DNA of 64,000 bases. It comes from Bedellia somnulentella. Its lineage: Eukaryota; Arthropoda; Insecta; Lepidoptera; Bedelliidae. This document shows positions 57,161-64,000 of the stretch, one piece after another (positions within the stretch are counted from its first letter, which is position 1; every line of letters begins with the position of its first letter). The stretch covers positions 16,601,423 through 16,665,422 of the forward strand of contig OY755176.1 in the NCBI GenBank assembly GCA_963576735.1, given 5' to 3'. Made by a program: the position numbers and the translations under genes. Under the pieces are notes generated by a model. The model did no database searches. It had not been told where the DNA came from and saw nothing but the letters and a program-made list of their open reading frames with translations.

Positions 57161-57857
57161 TTAATGAAATTATGGATGAATAAATATGTAATTATGTTAT
57201 AAACAAAATAAATGCATGTACTCACGCCGTTAGCTCAAACACACACATACAAACTATTTAGTTAATAAATTTATAGTAATAAGTTAATTTGATATATTGT
57301 AGTAATTTTATTTTTAATTTTATTGTAATAATAATTTTTATTGTTCTTAGATAGGAGCGATGTCCCCAAACACAGACTTTTAAGTTTAAATGGAGACATA
57401 AGCACGTTGTAATTTATGTAGCCTTGCTTTACTCAATAAAAACATTTTATTTTATTTTATTTATTTTTTTAGTTCCCATTGAAGTAGGCAGAGACTATCG
57501 ATCTCTCTAGTTTAATAAACAAAATCTTATTAAATTTAACCAAATTAAAACACTTAACTGAATGTAAAGCTACCGCAGCTATTAAGTGTAATCAGAACAA
57601 TAAAACGGTACTCTCAAAATTATAAACGTATAACATAAATTAATATTATACCGTTGCGAGGTCTCTTTCCCATCTAAGACAATTAAGGTATGTTAGAAAG
57701 AGATAGATGTATGGTCAAACGGTCTCTTGCGCACGTTGCATCTCTGACAGAGCGCGACGATTGTATGCAGTAGTCATCGCTTTATCAATACATTTAGAAA
57801 TATCATCACGACAACTTCGCATAAAGAGATAGTCAGAACTGCTGACTTGTAGATTTG

Positions 57858-58171
57858 TTTAATAATAATAATAATATTTTAATAATAAAATATCTTTATT
57901 AACATAATTATTTTAACAATGTACATGAACAATATGGTTCCCGCACTAGGTTAAATCCTGTATTGCGGGTAACCTTACACGATAGTTTTTTAATTTAAAC
58001 ATTTCTTTTTTCTTTTTTTTAATTAAGACTAAGTTTAACAATAAAAAACCACACAGAAAAGCTATGTGAATATTACTACTATTTTATAAATAAAAAATAA
58101 TAGAAAAGAAACAATAGAAAAGAAACTTATACTAATAGAATGAGTATGTCTGTCTGTGGTGTGTGTGTATG

Positions 58172-58219
<48 letters not shown>

Positions 58220-59140
58220 AGTGTGCAAGTTTATTTTTGAACGATTAGTACGTCTTTAGTTTCATCATATGTCATACTTTTCAAACATTCTGTTATCATT
58301 ATCACTTTTTTTAATTCGTATCTACTCAACTTGCAACATTTTATTAAATTTATTATAAATATACCCTCCAAGAAATAACATAAATCTGCCAGAAAAAAAT
58401 GTTCGCAGTTTAGGAATTTGAAAAATGTTACCAAAACCTCTTAAATTGTTTGATTGGTAGTCAATATTTCGGCTCTTTTTGTGCATTGTCATTAATATTC
58501 TTAGTAAGTATATTTTTCTCACTGAAAGCACACCCGCATCTCTATATAAATTTACTGTAGGATACATATAAGGCAAATTTAATCCTACCTTTAAAACAGC
58601 TCTCTGTGCGTGTTCCAACGGCAATAAAATGGTTTTAGAGCTTCCTCCTCATGTGTCAATGCAACATGATAATATAGAATCACACATAATAAACTATCTT
58701 AGAAGTATGAGTATCAATGACATGTCGCAGATTTTTGAATACAGCGATAAGTTTACGAACTCTCGAGGTGAGTAGTTCTATGTGTGGTCTAAAGGTTAGG
58801 TGACAGTCTACGATAACTCCCAAATATTTTACTGTAGACGTTCTTTCGAGCTTAGGACATTTACAGAGTACTGCTTGGTTACAATTTATTTCGTGCGCTA
58901 CAATGTTAAGGTCACTGGAAGGCTGAGTATTTTTACGAATGCTGAATGTGAGATATTTGGTCTTGTCACTATTTAGGCTAAGTAAGTTTGCGGCCATCCA
59001 ATCAGAGACTGAGTCAAGGCCTTTTTGTGCATATTGTCTCACTGTTTGCCAGTCATCACCCCAAAATACTAAAGCTGTATCATCTGCAAACGTAAAAATA
59101 CGGCCGTGCTGCAGCTTCATTTCAGTAACTACCAACAGCA
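57858..59140 (-). mobile_element. Non-LTR retrotransposon LINE-3, 5'-truncated, diverged relative of LINE-1
   Basis: The 3' end is an (AAT)n microsatellite at 57858-57895, as in LINE-1. Coding remnants span 58231-59140. A (GT)n run of about 50 bases sits inside its 3' part at 58160-58218. The 5' end falls at the RT catalytic motif. Confidence 0.75.
58231..59140 (-). pseudogene. Reverse transcriptase C-terminal remnant with frameshifts
   Basis: The order is LQHGRIFTFADDTALVF, then MAANLLSLNSDKTKYLTFS, STVKYLGVIVDCHLTFRPHI and RKLIAVFKNLRHVID (to 58680). A frame change follows to LEHAQRAVLKVGLNLPYMYP and FMLFLGGYIYNKFNKML (58322-58624). A second change leads to YELKKVIMITECL and a stop at 58231. 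The blocks align in order with LINE-1 (KYLGITLDVTLTF, RKLIVIFKKLRHI). Non-functional. Confidence 0.75.
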
Positions 59141-59340
59141 CTTGGAATTGGGGAACGACAATACGATTAGCTATTTTAAAACTAAAAACAGAGGTTATTG
59201 CTACAATTAATAACAATGCACAAAATTTATCATTCTATCGTTTTTTAATAATGTGCTATATCCTGAACCAGACGACGACATTAACTAAGGAAAAAAAGGC
59301 TGTTCTTTGGTATTTGTGAACACAAACTCAAAATTCAACT

Positions 59341-59692
59341 CAAACGTTCACGCCGCATATCCCCGAAGAGGTTGGTCGAGGTACTAATACTTCTGAACAT
59401 CACGTGACACTATCACCTGGTGTTCAGAGTACCCACGTTTTTACTTGGACAGTGTACTCACGTGATAGGGGCAGGCCTATCGCAGTTTTGTACGAATACA
59501 CTGTAACATGACTAAGTACAACTCAGCCATGTGGATTTGCTCCCAATGTTTTCCCTCACCGTTAACAACCATGATCAATTAACCACACATATGTCTATAG
59601 AATAGATAAATTGGTGTAGGCTCCGCCCGGGATTTGCAACCTCATCGTCTGCACGATAAGCAGTATTCTTTCTACTGAGCTATCACGGTTGC
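59341..59692 (-). mobile_element. tRNA-headed SINE family B, full length
   Basis: The 3' module at the left (CGCCGCATATCCCCGAAGAG) and the head at the right (AACCGTGATAGCTCAGTAGA on the - strand) are both present. Confidence 0.78.
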
Positions 59693-59707
59693 TTTTAGTG
59701 AACAGCA

Positions 59708-59843
59708 GGGCAAGCACGAGCCGTGTTTAAACTAGTTATCGCGTAGGATAAAGCAGCCATCTCTTACGCACTTACTTAGTATCGTATACTGCCATCTCAT
59801 TCTAACCATTATCGTGTCGATATAAGAGCGCTCGTGCTTGCCC
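59708..59843 (-). mobile_element. MITE family E, copy 2 (intact TIRs)
   Basis: GGGCAAGCACGAGC at the left and GCTCGTGCTTGCCC at the right are perfect 14-base inverted repeats. The interior matches 7088-7204 in the opposite orientation. Confidence 0.8.
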
Positions 59844-59869
59844 TTCAGATGTTCATAGTTGCCCGCTTT

Positions 59870-60080
59870 GCTCAAATAGTGCATTCACGTGATAGAAAGT
59901 AAGTTTGTTGTCGCGATGTGCAAATTCACTGTAAGCGGGGTAAGCATAAGTCAGCGATGTGGGTTTTCTTCCCTTGTTTTCCCAAACCGGTAACAATATT
60001 GATAAATGAAACACACTCATGTCTTAAGAAAGGGCACATCGATGTAGGCTTAACTCGTGATTAAGTAAGGAGACGGGTGC
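59870..60080 (-). mobile_element. Old SINE family B copy
   Basis: Traces of the body (CATTCACGTGATAGAAAGTA, GCGATGTGGGTTTTCTTCCC, CATGTCTTAAGAAAGG) remain in order. Confidence 0.45.
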
Positions 60081-60740
60081 TCCTTTATAAGAAGTCCTAA
60101 TATCTCCGCGAACCTATCCAATTTGTTATTTTCGGCAGTCTTGACGTTGAATCTTGAAAAAATATCAAACAACAGAACATGATAAGACTTGCTGCAACTA
60201 TAAATAACATACATTGCCACAACACCAAGTTTACGACTTTGGTGAAAAGGAATGCTCCCAATTATTTTAATTATAATAATCTTGATGAATTAGATAGAAA
60301 GATAACTTGTATTCAAAGGACCTAATCAAATAAGGCGACAAACCTTTTTAAGTGCATAACCGTGATTCCTCTTCAAAAGACCACGAACTCTAAAACTGTC
60401 AACTTTCTTCCTGAAAAAAGTTGGCATTCCACATCCGGTATCGTCAAAAAGTCCTGAAAATCGTGTGTTCTAATATCCGACTTCCGCTACGAGTTTCCCA
60501 ATGGGAAAGCAGTCGGGTGGTTATTAGAAACGAGAGCGGACTGTTTGTTAGCCGGATCGCCAGCTGTAATTACTGAGTGTATTTACGGCTTGAGGCATGA
60601 GCGATAGCGTTATTTAATTGAAACATAATGGAAGATGACGTTATCTTTATAACAAAGTTCGACGATTATTTAAGCCAAAAACGTAATATCCAACATAGCA
60701 GAAGTGAAAGTATTAATAAGAAAAGGTGCACGTGCTGTTT

Positions 60741-60835
60741 TTCTGAATATCATGTGCTATGGTGTCGCCTAGTATTCAAAGAGTCCAATTAAATTTGATA
60801 GATCACCCACGCGATAGGGATCACAAATATATACA
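60741..60835 (-). mobile_element. SINE family B fragment
   Basis: It matches TGAATATCATGTGCTATGGT and CCTAGTATTCAAAGAGTCC of the 3' half. Confidence 0.4.
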
Positions 60836-61045
60836 TAAATATTACTCCCCCAGTACGAGATACTGCAGTCTTATGAACAATACAATAATACACCCACACA
60901 CACAAATAACATTGCTGTTAAAATTAAAATTCCAACCGCTCATCGCTCCCAACTAGAACCATCGTCAAACAGCGTATCGAGCGTAAACGTTACACTTCAC
61001 ATTACAGTCTTAACACTCACGCGCAGCTAAACAAGCGCTCGGACT

Positions 61046-61050
61046 TCAGT
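61046..61050 (+). promoter_or_regulatory. Candidate initiator of the 61-kb gene
   Basis: TCAGT, the arthropod initiator core, lies in GGACTTCAGTGACTGCCC about 205 bases upstream of the proposed start codon. A CACGTG E-box follows at 61064-61069. No TATA box is evident. Confidence 0.3.
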
Positions 61051-61254
61051 GACTGCCCGACACCACGTGACCATAAAAATACCAAAAAACCAGTGATCAA
61101 GTGTTTAACTAGAAAAAATTGAGGAACATACTAAATGGACGTAGTAAAAATAAATGAACAGTGATCAGCGACAGTTTTCAGTGTGGGGTTGTTTGGGGTT
61201 GGGGGTGTCAGGGCAGGGTGCTCGTGGTGTGGTTGTGGGGGCGATGGGATAGCG

Positions 61255-61346
61255 ATGGGGGCGGGACACAGCGCGGAGGGCGACGGGGTATGCGCGAGCG
61301 ACCCACCCGCGCACGACAGGAAGAAGGCCAATCAAAAGAAACGGAG
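61255..61346 (+). CDS. First coding exon of an unidentified gene, possible N-myristoylated protein
   Basis: ATG at 61255 opens MGAGHSAEGDGVCASDPPAH, then DRKKANQKKR, and ends two bases into a codon at the donor CGGAG|GTATGT. The exon is over 65% GC in a region near 35%, with coding-like composition confined between ATG and donor. MG followed by small residues and Ser at position 6 fits the N-myristoyltransferase substrate pattern, which would suggest membrane attachment; a basic cluster follows. Two upstream short frames, at 61134 and 61244 (ATG-GGA-TAG), precede it and could damp translation. I do not recognise the family. Later exons are not in the window or not recognised. Overlapping frames on both strands are rejected because they lack a splice or start context. 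Confidence 0.5.
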
Positions 61347-61831
61347 GTATGTTGGTTTTACCTGACTGATTTTTATAGACTAGTTTTTATGGTTCGACAA
61401 GTGATTTCGACATACAAGGGGCATAAGGGGGGTGAGCAAAATATTTTTTTGGAAAGAGATCGCCAAGAAAAACAATTATGTAGTATTGCTTCAAAAATTC
61501 AATTAAAATTCTTCGAATTTAACTAACATTTAAACGGTAACCATTATTTAAAGTTAATCATTTAAAGGGCTGATTAGATCCATATTTTTTAATATAGGTG
61601 TACATATATGTTTTTTTTACTACGTACTTTCATACTACATAAATCAACACTCTTTATAGCACTTTCGAGCTCTTCCAGGGCGGGAAAGCAGAGTTTCAAA
61701 ATGTTGTACGAGGTACAATAAACCAAAAGCTAAAATAGCATAATAGTTAACTATATGTGATGGAGTCGCAGGACATAGCTCAAAATTTATTCCATTCGCC
61801 TCCAGCATTGGTCTTCTTTGTCATAATCATC

Positions 61832-62082
61832 GTATACATACATACATAAATATATTATTTTATGCTCACGGCCATAAATCCCAAAATGGGGTAGCCAGAG
61901 CTTCAAAGCTAGAAACTCTTCAGACACATTTTTAAGTTGATAGGGGACAAGATAGTAGAAATAAAGTAAAGTTGGTGATGGGTCTGCAACCGCATCGGCC
62001 AAAAACCACTTAAAAGAGCCCCATATCCTTAGTCGCCTAGTCGAAAGGGGTATTGACATTCAAAGCCGGCACTACATGGCAT
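61832..62082 (-). mobile_element. SINE family A copy in the first intron of the 61-kb gene
   Basis: Tail (TACA)n at the left, diverged body, head CCGGCACTACATGGC at the right. Confidence 0.7.
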
Positions 62083-62386
62083 ATCATGATATAGAAACAG
62101 AAATAAGTAAAACAACAAAGAAAATTGTAAAATGTTGTATATCTTTACGAGTGGTACTCGTTATCCCCAAATTACTTCCCTCATCGAGGGAAATGCTTAT
62201 GAAGGCTTTAATAGACCAACAATACATACGAAAGGTTATAAAATAAAACAAGAACTTTTTTTTAACGCAACTTAGTTGGGTTATAAAATACTTTTATTTC
62301 ATTGGTAGACTAAAATTGACGGTAATATATAAAATGCAAAGAAACGAAACAGGCCTGCTAGGCGTAAAGCGATTTTTTCTAAAACA

Positions 62387-62598
62387 TACAAACATACATA
62401 TATTGACAGCCATAACACAGAAAAGGGGTAGCTAGAGATTTCAGAATAGGAAATTCTTCAGCCGCATTAGGAACTTAAGTAAGGAAAGTTGGTGCGTCCA
62501 ATACCATAAGTCGCATCTTACGAAACCCTCGACTGATGAAATGGGATAGATCATCTCTTAAATAAACTACACAGCTTCAAAGCCAACACTACGCAGAT
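62387..62598 (-). mobile_element. Decayed SINE family A copy
   Basis: Family blocks AGAAAAGGGGTAGCTAGAG and CCATAAGTCGCATCTTACG survive. The head is duplicated or rearranged near CTACACAGCTTCAAAGCC. Confidence 0.5.
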
Positions 62599-62657
62599 AC
62601 ATTATGAATAGGCGAACATTTGGACTTAAGACCATATTGTACACTATAGTTTTAGTT

Positions 62658-62912
62658 TGCTGTGTAGTGTCGGCTTAGAATAGCACTACCCCATTTCTTA
62701 CGGTGGGTGTACGTAAGAGGTGACTAACGGTATTTGGGCTTTTAAGGGATTTTTGGGCGATGCGGTTGGAGACCCATCACCAACAACCTTTATTTCACCA
62801 TCTTTTCCCCACGCAACTTCCGAAGGTGGCTGAGGAATGTCTCATTCCCTAGCTCTGGCTACCCCTTCAAGGGATTTATAGCCGTGAGTATATGTATGTA
62901 TGTATGTATGTA
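62658..62912 (+). mobile_element. SINE family A copy, full length with target duplication
   Basis: Head GCTGTGTAGTGTCGGCTTAG, module CTACCCCTTCAAGGGATTTA, tail (TATG)n. The 12-base repeat TAGTTTTAGTTT flanks both ends, the clearest target-site duplication of the family here. Confidence 0.85.
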
Positions 62913-62929
62913 GTTTTAGTTTTATATCA

Positions 62930-63279
62930 ACCGTGATAGCTCAATGGATAGAACACCGGTTATCGTGCAAACGACTAGAATTCAAATCCCGGGTCGGGCC
63001 TACACGAATTTGTCTTTTCTAAAAGACATATTATGTGTGGTAAATTTTTCATGGTTGTTAACGGTGAGGGAAAACATCGTGAGGAAACCGCCATGGGTGA
63101 ATTGTACTTAGTCATGTGACAGTGTATTCGTACAAAACAGCGATACGCCTGCCCCCTATCACGCGAGTGTACTGTCCATGCAAAACGTGGGTACTCTGAA
63201 TACCAGGTAACAAAGTCACGTGATGTTCAGAATATACTTCTCTGCCAACCCCTTCGGGGATGTTCGGCGTGAACGTTTA
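62930..63279 (+). mobile_element. tRNA-headed SINE family B, full length
   Basis: Head CCGTGATAGCTCAATGGATA (A-box-like) and ATTCAAATCCCGGGTCGGG (B-box region). 3' end TGCCAACCCCTTCGGGGATG, then GGCGTGAACGTTTATG. Confidence 0.82.
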
Positions 63280-64000
63280 TGTATTATTATTATGTTATTT
63301 TATATTATTAGTTACCGTATGTAGTCAAAGAGGTGAGTTTGGTATAATGAATACAGTTGAGTTGTTATAGAGCTTTTAGATATCGGTGGTTGTTTCAACA
63401 GCTCTACCCTTTTTGCCTGTATGAACGAAGTATTCCATAAGCTTTGTCTTTGTTTCAATCATCGTCAATAGATCGTGATGATATTTATGAATCATTTCGT
63501 TTTCCAATACATTCAATCATTCATTTTTATATAGGTATGTCGTAAAAAATAAAAGCGTTTTATTAAATGCCAATAAAACTGAGATTTCTATAAAAACGTA
63601 TATATTTCATCGCGGATAATCCATCGCGCCGCGGATACTACCTATTGAAACGGTGACGGCTCGATATTGAATATCGTTCATTCAAACGATAGGACATAAA
63701 TATCGATATGAGAAAGAAGAATGTTTGGCGAAAACGCATTTAAAAACAACTTCCAATAGCAAAACATATGTAGTGAATATAAGCAATTTTTCATTAATAC
63801 TTTAGTATGTATGATATCACGGTAAAATGCATTTTATTCGCATTCTGATTAAATTATTTGTCTCAAAGTATAATTTGGAGTGTCTCATTACAAGTTATTT
63901 TGAAATGACGCATTGCAGAGTCAGGGATAATTCAACTTTAAAAAATATATTTTAAAGTAAAAGGCCTAAATAACTGAATAACATAGTTGGTCAGACGACT
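63280..64000. other. AT-rich stretch to the window edge
   Basis: No gene recognised. An exact TATCGATA (DRE-type) octamer lies at 63701-63708 beside two CGATAT palindromes and a GC-richer patch (63608-63660). Confidence 0.3.

Noticed and set aside
58160..58218. (GT)n tract as a Z-DNA or regulatory element
   Set aside because: It lies in the 3' part of a dead LINE and is most simply a slippage-grown microsatellite.
61161..61526. 121-codon + strand frame overlapping the proposed first exon
   Set aside because: It is Trp/Gly-rich from a G-run, crosses the strong GTATGT donor and continues into AT-rich intron sequence.
1..64000. LTR retrotransposon, endogenous virus or CRISPR array
   Set aside because: No paired long terminal repeats, gag-pol-type protease or integrase motifs, viral genes or spacer arrays were seen.

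Overview
The window looks like nuclear DNA of a moth or butterfly. It is AT-rich, with short GC-richer exons separated by long introns. It carries a secreted cuticle gene with Rebers-Riddiford chitin-binding repeats, a mitochondrial calcium uniporter gene, and dense layers of SINEs, 5'-truncated LINEs and small inverted-repeat DNA elements of the kind common in lepidopteran genomes. No species can be named from the sequence alone.

Three genes are supported. (1) Positions 14370-26535, + strand: an eight-exon gene whose splice phases all agree. It encodes a 513-residue secreted protein with three Rebers-Riddiford-like units. A TATA box lies upstream and an ATTAAA poly(A) signal downstream. (2) Positions 31821-41383, - strand: the last six coding exons of MCU, the pore subunit of the mitochondrial calcium uniporter, including the WDIMEP selectivity-filter motif. 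The 5' exons lie further right and were not located. The two genes are convergent. (3) Positions 61255-61346, + strand: a GC-rich first coding exon starting MGAGHS, a possible N-myristoylation signal. Its remaining exons are outside the window or unrecognised.

Layout. 1-14.2 kb: repeats only, with the edge of a TIR element, two small MITEs, many SINEs and a large fold-back at 10.7-11.3 kb. 14.2-26.6 kb: the cuticle gene; intron 1 holds a reverse-transcriptase LINE, a tRNA-containing element and a head-to-head SINE pair, and intron 2 holds two copies of another repeat. 27.3-31.8 kb: quiet, very AT-rich sequence. 31.8-41.4 kb: MCU, with a LINE fragment, a broken copy of its own pore exon and a fold-back tRNA element in its introns. 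41.4-61 kb: SINEs, nested insertions, a 1.74-kb TIR element with 41-bp periodic repeats (52.6-54.3 kb) and a third LINE (57.9-59.1 kb). 61-64 kb: the new first exon and more SINEs.

The most notable pattern is a shared 3' end. Repeat family C (5'-truncated LINE ends with a C-terminal coding remnant) and two unrelated SINE-like families (A, and the tRNA-headed B) finish with the same roughly 45-bp module: a CTACCCC-type mini-hairpin followed by GGCGTGAGTATATGTATG. This suggests one LINE machinery mobilises all three. Other unusual objects are a tRNA element rebuilt as a perfect 51-bp-armed hairpin, and the degenerate MCU exon duplicate that keeps its splice acceptor.
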